A program made the position numbers and the translations under genes. Positions 1 to 5,576 of a stretch of 8,103 bases of DNA are shown here, piece by piece (position 1 is the first letter of the stretch; every line of letters starts with the position of its first letter). This DNA comes from Anaerolineae bacterium (GTDB lineage: Bacteria; Chloroflexota; Anaerolineae; E26-bin7), in NCBI GenBank assembly GCA_029933115.1, contig JAOZOT010000148.1:1-8103 (forward strand). Reading direction: 5' to 3'. Under the pieces are notes generated by a model, which was not told the DNA's origin, searched no databases, and saw only the letters and a list, made by a program, of their open reading frames with translations.

Positions 1-26
1 AAATCCAAGCCTATTGCCCCGAAATT

Positions 27-48
27 CGCTGGATTTGGCAATCCAGCG
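27..48. repeat. Perfect 9-bp inverted repeat (hairpin) upstream of the amidohydrolase gene
   Basis: CGCTGGATT (27-35) and AATCCAGCG (40-48) are exact reverse complements around a 4-nt loop, TGGC. A run of six T lies at 66-71, but about 17 nt past the stem, so this is not a textbook intrinsic terminator. It could be the 3' hairpin of a gene to the left of the window, a regulatory hairpin in the leader of the next gene, or an operator-like palindrome. The sequence alone does not decide. Confidence 0.4.
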
Positions 49-98
49 AGAGCGATGTGGGATAATTTTTTCTGGAACGCCTAGGCAGGAGGAGAAAC

Positions 99-947
99 GT
101 GAAAATATTGGACTTTCGTGTCAGGCTGAGGGTGAAGGAGTGGCTTAACGCCTGGCTACCTCCCCACGGACCCATTCCGCCCTTCCAGCGATACATAAAA
201 GTCTTTGGATTGGAAGATAGACTCACTGAAATGCCTATTGAGGAGCAGATCAGAGAGATGAGAGAAGCCGGGATCAGCCGGGCAGTGATCAGCGGTGACG
301 ATTTGGAGACCAACTGGGGCCACAAGACCCCCAACGATTTCATCGCCGGGGTGGTGCAGCAGTACCCGGATGTGTTCATCGGCTTCGCCGGGGTGGACCC
401 CCATAAGGGGATGGACGCTGTGCGGGAGTTGGAGTGGGCAGTGAAAGAACTGGGGCTCAAGGGGCTGAACGTGGCCCCCTTCCTCTACCGGTTGAGGGCC
501 AGCCACAAAAAGTTTTATCCCCTGTACGCCAAGTGCGTGGAACTGGACATCCCGGTGATGCTGCCTACCTCCATGCATTTCGACCCGGGTAGCGTCATGG
601 ATTTCGGCCATCCCAAATACCTCGATGAAGTGGCCGTTGACTTTCCCGAATTGAAGATAGTAGCCATTCACGCCGGTTGGCCCTGGGTCAGGGAGATGAT
701 CGCCGTGGCCTGGCGGCACCCCAACGTATACCTGGAGTTCTCGGGGATCGCTCCCCGCTATCTCGACCCGGAACTCATCCGCTACCTCAATACCCCCATC
801 CTGGCCGATAAGGGGCTCTTTGGCACCAACTACCCTCTGTACCCTTTCAAAAGAGGAGTGGAGGAGTTCAAGCAATTGCCTTTGAAGGAAGATGTGTTGG
901 AAAAGGTCTTTTACAAGAACGCGGCAAGACTGTTGAAGATAGAGTAG
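99..947 (+). CDS. Amidohydrolase-fold protein (amidohydrolase 2 type) lacking usual metal ligands
   Basis: 282 aa, GTG start chosen because AGGAGG (87-92) sits 6 nt upstream. The order of motifs matches the amidohydrolase-2 TIM-barrel family (ACMSD-like): GFAGVDPHKG near residues 95-104, GLKGLNVAPF 119-128, a FYPLYAKCVELDIPV block 139-153, FPELKIVAIHAGWPWV 182-197, and FGTNYP 241-246. Length is normal for the family. The expected N-terminal HxH metal motif reads R7-V8-R9 (DFRVR). The usual His after the 'IPV' strand is absent (MLPTSM, 154-159). The usual GTDYP aspartate is Asn244. His191, in the HAGW motif, is kept. Such a protein may bind a ligand without hydrolysing it, use different chemistry, or be a decarboxylase-like relative with altered metal use. 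No signal peptide is seen, so it is probably cytoplasmic. It lies 26 bp upstream of a radical SAM gene, probably in one transcript. Fold is confident; substrate is unknown. Confidence 0.88.
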   Translation: MKILDFRVRLRVKEWLNAWLPPHGPIPPFQRYIKVFGLEDRLTEMPIEEQIREMREAGISRAVISGDDLETNWGHKTPNDFIAGVVQQYPDVFIGFAGVDPHKGMDAVRELEWAVKELGLKGLNVAPFLYRLRASHKKFYPLYAKCVELDIPVMLPTSMHFDPGSVMDFGHPKYLDEVAVDFPELKIVAIHAGWPWVREMIAVAWRHPNVYLEFSGIAPRYLDPELIRYLNTPILADKGLFGTNYPLYPFKRGVEEFKQLPLKEDVLEKVFYKNAARLLKIE

Positions 948-973
948 CCTGGAAAGGAGTTCACCGAGCGGAC

Positions 974-2035
974 ATGATGGTTTTCCTTCCCTACGAGGTC
1001 GGACCGATAAGACCTCCCAGTGAAGCCGGCAGCCTGTTGATCAGAGCCACCCGCAATTGCCCCTGGAACAAGTGTGAGTTCTGCCCCACCTACAAGCAGG
1101 TTCGGTTTGAGAAAAGACCTGTCGAGGACATCATCCGAGATATTGACCGGGCCGCCGCCTATCATGGTGACCGGTTTCAGACGGCCTTCCTTCAGGATGC
1201 CAACAGCCTGATCATGAAAACGCCCGACCTGGTGAAGGTGATCTCCCATCTCAAGGAGAAATTCCCCAGCGTCCGTCGGGTGACCAGCTACGCCAGGGCC
1301 AGGACGGTGGCCAGGAAAACAGTCGAGGAGTTGAAGCAACTGCACGAGGCGGGGCTTTCCCGGCTGCACATCGGTCTGGAATCCGGCTACGATGCCCTGC
1401 TGGAGTACATGAAAAAAGGAGTGACCTCCGAGCTGGCTATAGAGGCCGGGCAGAAGGTGAAGCAATCGGGCATCTCCCTTTGCTTCTACGTCATCCTGGG
1501 GCTGGGAGGCCGGCTGAGGCTGGAGGGAGAGGAAACCTGGAGAAAGCACGCTCTGGAGACGGCCCGCGTCCTGAACGCAGTGGACCCCGACTACATCCGG
1601 GTCAGGACGCTGACCATCAAGGAAGGTATGCCTCTGTACGAGAAACTATTGAGCGGGGAGTTCGAGAAAGCCGGCGACGCTGAGGTGGTCAGAGAAGAAG
1701 AGTTGTTGATCGAGAACCTGGAGGTAACCAGCCGCTTCGTCAGCGACCATTCGACCAATGTCCTGATGGACGTCAGAGGCAAGCTGCCGGAAGACAAAGA
1801 GCACATGCTCTCCATCATCAGGCGCTATCTGGAACTGTCCGAGGAGGAACAACTCAACTTCAGGTTGGGGACCCTGTTCAGAGCCCTGGGTTATGCCCCC
1901 AATTACCTCACTCTCAACGAGTTCTTCGACCCCTCCAAGCGCCAACGGGTGACGGCCGTCATCGAGGAGATGGAAGCCAAGGAGGCCGGTTCGACCAGGA
2001 AGCTGGTGGAGCGGCTGAATACGATGCTCATCTGA
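974..2035 (+). CDS. Radical SAM protein (COG1032-like, function unknown)
   Basis: 353 aa, cytoplasmic. The iron-sulfur motif is RNCPWNKCEFC with Cys29, Cys34 and Cys37, spaced CX4CX2C rather than the commonest CX3CX2C. The wider spacing recurs in radical SAM proteins of the 'TxGCxxNKCxFC' kind. Further blocks fit a radical SAM half-barrel: FLQDANSLIM (72-81), VTSYARAR (103-110), LHIGLESGYD (131-140, a GLESG block probably contacting SAM) and FYVILGLGG (171-179). There is no B12-binding domain before the core and no TRAM or extra Cys-rich cluster domain after it. The C-terminal ~120 residues are charged and helical. The ATG at 974 is the first usable start. AAAGGAG (953-959) is 14 nt upstream, which is long, so initiation may be weak or coupled to the preceding gene 26 bp away. 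These proteins are often annotated YgiQ- or HemN-like; the reaction cannot be assigned here. Confidence 0.9.
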   Translation: MMVFLPYEVGPIRPPSEAGSLLIRATRNCPWNKCEFCPTYKQVRFEKRPVEDIIRDIDRAAAYHGDRFQTAFLQDANSLIMKTPDLVKVISHLKEKFPSVRRVTSYARARTVARKTVEELKQLHEAGLSRLHIGLESGYDALLEYMKKGVTSELAIEAGQKVKQSGISLCFYVILGLGGRLRLEGEETWRKHALETARVLNAVDPDYIRVRTLTIKEGMPLYEKLLSGEFEKAGDAEVVREEELLIENLEVTSRFVSDHSTNVLMDVRGKLPEDKEHMLSIIRRYLELSEEEQLNFRLGTLFRALGYAPNYLTLNEFFDPSKRQRVTAVIEEMEAKEAGSTRKLVERLNTMLI

Positions 2036-2041
2036 GGTTGG

Positions 2042-2057
2042 GGTGGTTAGGTGGTTA
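2042..2057 (+). repeat. Tandem 8-bp G-rich repeat (GGTGGTTA x2)
   Basis: GGTGGTTA at 2042-2049 is followed at once by an identical copy at 2050-2057 and by a degenerate third unit (GGTAGTGG, 2058-2065). The stretch 2036-2066 contains several GG to GGGG tracts. It lies between the radical SAM stop and the alkyltransferase-like gene. A two-layer G-quadruplex is conceivable but not shown. It may simply be a short slipped repeat. Confidence 0.6.
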
Positions 2058-2077
2058 GGTAGTGGGATTGGTATTCT

Positions 2078-2082
2078 GGAGG
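2078..2082 (+). promoter_or_regulatory. Shine-Dalgarno GGAGG setting the start of the alkyltransferase-like gene
   Basis: GGAGG lies 8 nt before the ATG at 2091. It favours that start over the in-frame GTG at 2043, which would add 16 residues encoded by the tandem G-rich repeat and has no ribosome-binding site. Confidence 0.75.
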
Positions 2083-2090
2083 TAAACTGG

Positions 2091-2489
2091 ATGCGAGAAG
2101 AGGAGTTGTACGAGAGGGTATACACCGTCGTCCGGCTCATCCCGCCGGGGCGGGTAGCGACCTATGGGCAGGTAGCGGCTGTGGTGGGGCCGCCGTGCGA
2201 CGCCCGGGAGGTGGGCGGAGCTATGGCCGCGCTGCGCTATCGGCGTGTTGACCCGCCGGTGCCCTGGCAGAGGGTGATCAACGCTCAGGGCAAGGTCAGC
2301 ACTAGAGGGTTGGAACAGCAGCGCCTGCTGGAAGAGGAAGGCGTCATTTTTGACGAGAAAGGCCGCACCGACCTGAGCCGCTTCGGCTGGGAAGGCCCAG
2401 ATGAACAATGGGCCAAGGCTAATGGGTTTCACACCTTGCCTGAATCGCTGCGCTTCAGGTCAGGCGCGGAGCAGCTATCACTATTCTGA
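2091..2489 (+). CDS. atl: Alkyltransferase-like protein (MGMT/Ogt-fold, no active-site Cys) with C-terminal QLSLF
   Basis: 132 aa from the ATG preceded by GGAGG. The fold is the DNA-binding domain of O6-methylguanine-DNA methyltransferase: IPPGRVATYGQVA (17-29, Tyr25 as the nucleotide-flipping Tyr), DAREVGGAM (37-45, Arg39 as the 'arginine finger') and PVPWQRVI (57-64). In true methyltransferases the last block reads PCHRV with the acceptor cysteine. Here it is P58-W59-Q60-R61-V62, as in ATL proteins (E. coli Atl/YbaZ), which bind O6-alkylguanine without repairing it and pass the lesion to nucleotide excision repair. About 25 residues extend past the domain and end exactly in Q128-L-S-L-F132, the consensus bacterial sliding-clamp binding pentapeptide. 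That clamp contact is inferred, not known for this protein. The gene starts 55 bp after the radical SAM gene. Its TGA (2487-2489) lies inside the left target-site repeat of the MITE-like element, which therefore left the protein intact. Confidence 0.92.
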   Translation: MREEELYERVYTVVRLIPPGRVATYGQVAAVVGPPCDAREVGGAMAALRYRRVDPPVPWQRVINAQGKVSTRGLEQQRLLEEEGVIFDEKGRTDLSRFGWEGPDEQWAKANGFHTLPESLRFRSGAEQLSLF

Positions 2490-2493
2490 GAGT
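2486..2493. repeat. Left target-site duplication CTGAGAGT
   Basis: Exact 8-bp copy of 2648-2655, directly abutting the GTAA end of the inverted-repeat element. It starts with the last base of the final Phe codon of the alkyltransferase-like gene and includes its TGA stop. Confidence 0.8.
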
Positions 2494-2647
2494 GTAACTA
2501 CCCAGACCATGGTATGAAGCCCCCGTCGCAGGCGGGGGTGAGATCACAGCTATGCCGGGTTACCGGGTGCGAGTAGAAGCGTGGGCCGGCTATCACCGAC
2601 CCCCCGCTTCGCAGGGGGCTTGAAATCAACCATGCCTGGGTAGTTAC
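2494..2647. mobile_element. 154-bp MITE-like palindromic element, possibly IS66-related
   Basis: The element begins GTAACTACCCAG (2494-2505) and ends CTGGGTAGTTAC (2636-2647), a perfect 12-bp terminal inverted repeat. Similarity continues inward with mismatches for roughly 60 nt per arm (CCATGG facing CCATGC, then AAGCCCCC facing GGGGGCTT, then GAGATCAC facing GTGATAG-like sequence). Each arm carries its own G/C hairpin: 2520-2538 (CCCCCG/CGGGGG) and 2600-2618 (CCCCC/GGGGG with an inner GC-TTC-GC). An 8-bp direct repeat flanks it on both sides. No open reading frame of note is inside, so it would need a transposase in trans. Ends starting 5'-GTAA with an 8-bp duplication are typical of the IS66 family; the assignment is an inference. 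The transcript would fold into a long hairpin and might act as a terminator or RNA-stability element for the upstream gene, although no T-tract follows. Confidence 0.8.
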
Positions 2648-2655
2648 CTGAGAGT
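2648..2655. repeat. Right target-site duplication CTGAGAGT
   Basis: Exact copy of 2486-2493, directly after the GTTAC end of the element. Removing the element plus one copy restores a continuous gene end reading ...CTATTCTGAGAGTCAACG. Confidence 0.8.
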
Positions 2656-2724
2656 CAACGTTCACCCTCCCGCCGGCTGCGAAGATATTTTGACGCAGAA
2701 ACGCACTTCTGGCTTGCTTTTTGT

Positions 2725-2752
2725 CCGTAGGGGCGAACTGCCAGGCCTACGG
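2725..2752 (+). promoter_or_regulatory. Stem-loop in the leader of the beta-CASP gene
   Basis: CCGTAGG (2725-2731) pairs perfectly with CCTACGG (2746-2752). Inside, GGC (2732-2734) can pair with GCC (2740-2742) around GAACT, leaving AGG bulged. It lies 33 bp before the ATG at 2786 and 20 bp before the ribosome-binding site. It could be a leader RNA structure or one copy of a dispersed GTAGGGGCG-type repeat. A TTGACG at 2690-2695 resembles a -35 box, but no good -10 follows at normal spacing, so no promoter is called. Confidence 0.45.
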
Positions 2753-2772
2753 GAGGGCAGTCGAAAAAGGTC

Positions 2773-2777
2773 AGGAG
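2773..2777 (+). promoter_or_regulatory. Shine-Dalgarno AGGAG setting the beta-CASP start
   Basis: AGGAG is 8 nt before ATG 2786. The frame is open back to 2690, but the 32 upstream codons overlap the stem-loop and do not resemble the family N-terminus, which begins MKLRFMGAVRTVTGS. Confidence 0.8.
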
Positions 2778-2785
2778 TCATTACC

Positions 2786-4186
2786 ATGAAACTACGCTTC
2801 ATGGGCGCTGTGCGCACCGTCACCGGTTCCATGCACATGCTCACCGTCAATGGCAGCAACATCCTGCTCGACTGCGGGCTCTTTCAGGGGCGGCGGCGGG
2901 AGGCTTTCGAGCGCAACCGCAACCTGCCTTTCGAGGCCAGAGATGTGGATGCCCTCATCCTCTCCCACGCCCACATTGACCACTCTGGCAACATCCCCTC
3001 TCTGGTCAGGAGCGGCTTTCGGGGCGACATCTACGCCACCTTTGCCACCCGCGACCTTTGCGCAGCCATGCTCCCCGATTCGGCTCACATCCAGGAGCAA
3101 GATGTGGCTTACGTCAACAAAAAACGAGCTCGCAAGGGTCTCCCTCCGGTGGAAGCCCTATATAGCAAGGAGGACGCTAATGCAAGCCTCCAGTACTTTG
3201 TAGGCGTAAGCTACGACCGGGGCTTTGAGGTGACTCCAGGGGTCCGGGCCACCTTTCGCGACGCGGGGCATATTCTGGGCTCAGCCATCACCGTCCTCGA
3301 CATCGAAGAAGATGGCCGGCAGTGCCGGCTGGCCTTCAGCGGAGACCTGGGCCGCAAGGATTTGCCCATCCTGCGAGACCCCAGTCCGATCCATGACGTG
3401 GACTATCTCATTATCGAGAGCACCTATGGCAACCGCCGGCACGAAACCCCTGAGGAGGCCCAGGCCGCCCTGCGACGTGTGGTAAACGAGACCTATCGCC
3501 GTGGCGGCAAGGTCATCATCCCCGCCTTCTCCGTAGGCCGCACTCAGGAAATCGTCTACACCCTGCACCGCCTGACCGAGGCCCGCCAGATCCCCAATCT
3601 CCCCATCTTTGTAGACAGCCCCCTCTCTGTGAACGTCACCGAGGTCTTTCGGCTGCACCCCGAATGTTACGACGAAGAGACGGCCCAGTTCATCCTGGGC
3701 GACCGCCACCCCGACCCTTTTGGCTTCAAGCGCCTGCGCTACATCCGCGATGTGGAAGCCTCCAAAGAACTGCAATTTGTGCGGGAGCCGGTGATCATCA
3801 TCAGCGCTTCCGGCATGTGCGAAGCCGGACGCATCCTGCATCACCTCAAAAACAACATCGAGGACCGGAGAAACACCATCCTCATCGTCGGCTGGCAGGC
3901 TCCCCACACCCTGGGCCGCAGGCTGGTGGAGCGTCAGGAGAAGGTAAAGATCTTCGGTGAGGAGTATACACTCAAGGCCGAGGTGGAGGTGATCGGCGGC
4001 TACAGTGCCCACGCCGACCGCGACGAGTTGCTGGACTATGTACGCCCCCTCATCAACGGCCGGCTCAAGAAAGTGTTCGTGGTACACGGTGAAGAGGAAG
4101 CTTCCCTGGCCCTGGCCGATGGGCTCGGAGACCTGGGAGTACCCGATGTGATTGTGCCGGAACTGATGGAGGAGGCTGTCCTGTAA
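2786..4186 (+). CDS. Metallo-beta-lactamase / beta-CASP RNase family protein (CPSF-like)
   Basis: 466 aa, cytoplasmic, ATG with AGGAG 8 nt upstream. The N-terminal metallo-beta-lactamase domain has TVTGS (11-15), the zinc motif SHAHIDHSG (His61, His63, Asp65, His66), GHILGS (161-166, His162) and FSGDLG (184-189, Asp187). ESTYG (211-215) leads into the beta-CASP domain (about 215-345), with IPAFSVGRTQE and VDSPL. The end has ASGMCEAGRI (341-350), GGYSAHAD (404-411, His409) and VVHGE (432-436, His434), the RMMBL region. All expected zinc and active-site residues are present and the length is normal. The family comprises RNA endo- and exonucleases related to CPSF-73 and archaeal aCPSF; bacterial members of this length (Ysh1/TTHA0252-like) are probably RNA-processing enzymes. 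RNase J is longer with a different C-terminal domain, so RNase J is less likely. The gene is separated from its upstream neighbour by the MITE-like element and converges on the - strand genes. Confidence 0.95.
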   Translation: MKLRFMGAVRTVTGSMHMLTVNGSNILLDCGLFQGRRREAFERNRNLPFEARDVDALILSHAHIDHSGNIPSLVRSGFRGDIYATFATRDLCAAMLPDSAHIQEQDVAYVNKKRARKGLPPVEALYSKEDANASLQYFVGVSYDRGFEVTPGVRATFRDAGHILGSAITVLDIEEDGRQCRLAFSGDLGRKDLPILRDPSPIHDVDYLIIESTYGNRRHETPEEAQAALRRVVNETYRRGGKVIIPAFSVGRTQEIVYTLHRLTEARQIPNLPIFVDSPLSVNVTEVFRLHPECYDEETAQFILGDRHPDPFGFKRLRYIRDVEASKELQFVREPVIIISASGMCEAGRILHHLKNNIEDRRNTILIVGWQAPHTLGRRLVERQEKVKIFGEEYTLKAEVEVIGGYSAHADRDELLDYVRPLINGRLKKVFVVHGEEEASLALADGLGDLGVPDVIVPELMEEAVL

Positions 4187-4192
4187 TTTGAG

Positions 4193-4209
4193 GGCCTGCT
4201 GCACAGGCC
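4193..4209 (+). terminator. Hairpin just after the beta-CASP gene, possible terminator
   Basis: GGCCTG (4193-4198) and CAGGCC (4204-4209) form a perfect 6-bp stem with loop CTGCA, beginning 7 nt after the TAA. No T-tract follows, so it may be a transcript-end stabiliser or a bidirectional hairpin between convergent genes rather than an intrinsic terminator. Confidence 0.4.
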
Positions 4210-4256
4210 GGTGGCGGGAGGGACTCCGAGCCCGGCCAAGTGGACGGAGGACGTGA

Positions 4257-4270
4257 AGCCTGCTCAGGCT
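4257..4270 (-). terminator. Short hairpin at the end of the small membrane protein gene
   Basis: AGCCT (4257-4261) pairs with AGGCT (4266-4270) around GCTC. On the - strand it begins directly after the TAG stop (4273-4271). The stem is short and no T-run follows. Together with 4193-4209 it makes up the 84-bp convergent gap, which holds nothing else recognised. Confidence 0.25.
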
Positions 4271-4522
4271 CTACCTGATCACGAAAGACAAAATGATCAA
4301 CACGGCCAACATTGCTGCAGCGGTGATGGCGATCCGCTTCAGATCGGCGTAGACATAGCGATATTCGGTTGCAAAGTCTATGGTCTTTTTCGCCTGCGTC
4401 TCCGAGCGCACAGGCCCCTTAGCCGCTACCGGAGGAGGCTGAGCGACCGGGGCCCTCTTGGCAGGAGGTCTGGATTTGGTGGCACGTGCTTTCTTACGCG
4501 CTCGACGGGATTTCTTGGCCAT
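4271..4522 (-). CDS. Small basic single-pass membrane protein, unknown function
   Basis: 83 aa. The ATG at 4522 is well supported by AGGAGG (4535-4530) 7 nt upstream. Residues 1-24 are very basic (MAKKSRRARKKARATK...), followed by a Pro/Ala-rich linker to about 36, a short conserved-looking stretch (IDFATEYRYVYADLKRIA, 48-65) and one hydrophobic helix (about 64-82) ending in Arg83. By the positive-inside rule the basic tail should be cytoplasmic, with the C-terminus just reaching the outer face. The gene starts 24 bp after the sortase stop, so the two are probably one transcript. Similar short lysine/arginine-rich proteins ending in DLKRIA-type helices occur in Chloroflexota; no function is known to me. 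The basic tail might bind nucleic acid, ribosomes or acidic lipids, but this is speculation. Confidence 0.8.
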   Translation of the reverse strand: MAKKSRRARKKARATKSRPPAKRAPVAQPPPVAAKGPVRSETQAKKTIDFATEYRYVYADLKRIAITAAAMLAVLIILSFVIR

Positions 4523-4546
4523 ATTTCTTCCTCCTCTGAAGTTTTC

Positions 4547-5539
4547 TCACTCGCTCAATTCTGCAACTACCACCAGCCGGTGGGTATCCACCAGGTAAGG
4601 ATAACAGGTAATAAGGGTCAAGACCGGTTTGGTGGTGGGATACATTACGCTAACGTCGGTTGGCTCGACGATGCGCTTGGCCTTGATCACGTAACGATAA
4701 GGTTGAACGCCGGTATAGACGATGATCTCGTCCTCCAGTTCCAGATCCTCCAGGCGCCTGAAGACCTCTCCAAAGACGTCATTGTGCCCGGAGAGGACGC
4801 AGTTGCCTCTCTCGCCCGGGTTGGCCGAGTTGATGTGGTGTCCCACCCCTTTTTTCAACTGCTCCCAATCGTCCCCCTCAACCACCGGTGCGTCAACGCC
4901 GATAGCCGGAATGACAATCCGCGTAGCCGCCTGGGGGCCTGGAGTGGGTATAGGGACTGGAGCCAGGGGTTGCACCAGGTCACGATAAGGGGCTGGGATG
5001 TCGGAAACCCGGCTGGGAGGAGAGCTACTCCCCGGCAAGATGGTCACCTGGATCAGCGGCGTGGGCGTCGGAGGCGGGCCACCTTCTCTGGCCTGGGCCA
5101 CCTCCCTGTTGAGCAAACGCAGATTGGCCAACGAGCCAACGAGGATTGCCACCAACCCTATCAGGGCAGCGACTTCCAGGAACAGCAGCACGCTATCGCG
5201 AAACCCAGCCCAATTCCAACGACCCCGCTCCTGCTCAGAAGGGCCCTCCCTTCCCGGCTTCCCAGGCTGACCGCGGAGAGGTCTTATCGAGACGGAACGA
5301 AAGCGGGTTGCCTCGCCCTCTGTCCGCGATGGTCGCTGGGAAGAGGGCGGCCGGGGATGAGGGAGAGATTCCCCCTGCCCCTCAGGTTCTTCAGAGAAGA
5401 TGGGGGCCTCTTCTGATGATAGCCAGCCACGAGCGGCGTAACGGCGTAGGCGTTGTTGGCGAGCCTCCCGCCGTTTGATCAACAATATCTGCTCTAGCTC
5501 TTCGATGGTCAGGTCGTCCACACAGCGTCTATCAGGCAT
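4547..5539 (-). CDS. Sortase (class D/E-like transpeptidase) with long cytoplasmic N-terminus
   Basis: 330 aa. The catalytic domain is about residues 205-330: RIVIPAIGVDAPVVEG (207-222), VLSGHND with His252, TLITCYPY with Cys312 and THRLVV with Arg321, so the His-Cys-Arg triad is complete. One membrane helix (about 115-138) precedes a Pro/Thr/Ser linker (PPPTPTP, then about 165-205). The enzyme would be held outside the membrane and join surface proteins carrying a sorting signal to the envelope or to each other. The first ~113 residues are cytoplasmic and unusual: a charged helix (DLTIEELEQILLIKRREARQ) and then a disordered Pro/Arg/Glu-rich stretch. The ATG at 5539 is the first start after an in-frame stop, but AGGAG abuts it with no spacer, so initiation may be poor or the start may be the GTG at codon 7. 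No substrate with an LPXTG-like signal is in the window. The small membrane protein gene follows 24 bp downstream. Confidence 0.93.
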   Translation of the reverse strand: MPDRRCVDDLTIEELEQILLIKRREARQQRLRRYAARGWLSSEEAPIFSEEPEGQGESLPHPRPPSSQRPSRTEGEATRFRSVSIRPLRGQPGKPGREGPSEQERGRWNWAGFRDSVLLFLEVAALIGLVAILVGSLANLRLLNREVAQAREGGPPPTPTPLIQVTILPGSSSPPSRVSDIPAPYRDLVQPLAPVPIPTPGPQAATRIVIPAIGVDAPVVEGDDWEQLKKGVGHHINSANPGERGNCVLSGHNDVFGEVFRRLEDLELEDEIIVYTGVQPYRYVIKAKRIVEPTDVSVMYPTTKPVLTLITCYPYLVDTHRLVVVAELSE

Positions 5540-5576
5540 CTCCTCGCTCGCTCACACATTCGTCGGAAGGGTGACG

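Noticed and set aside
1..65. Possible C-terminal tail of an upstream + strand gene (a frame ending in TAA at 63-65, and another ending in TAG at 82-84)
   Set aside because: Two frames stay open from the left edge for 20-27 codons, which is too short to distinguish from chance; no motif was recognised and the 9-bp palindrome overlaps both.
156..875. 239-codon open frame on the - strand opposite the amidohydrolase gene
   Set aside because: Gly/His/Pro-rich translation without domain character; the sense strand has full family motifs and a good ribosome-binding site.
2494..2647. Interpreting the palindromic block as a CRISPR, tRNA or riboswitch
   Set aside because: There is one inverted pair rather than regular direct repeats, no cloverleaf or known aptamer core, and the exact 8-bp flanking duplication is explained by transposition.
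2690..2785. N-terminal extension of the beta-CASP protein by 32 residues
   Set aside because: It overlaps a leader hairpin and the AGGAG site that serves the ATG at 2786; the family N-terminus starts at MKLRFMG.
3281..4204. 307-codon open frame on the - strand
   Set aside because: Antisense to the beta-CASP gene, whose motifs are unmistakable; no plausible protein motifs.
4211..5416. 401-codon open frame on the + strand
   Set aside because: It lies antisense to the sortase and the small membrane protein, has low-complexity composition and no family motifs, and the - strand genes have clear catalytic residues. It is a GC-bias shadow.
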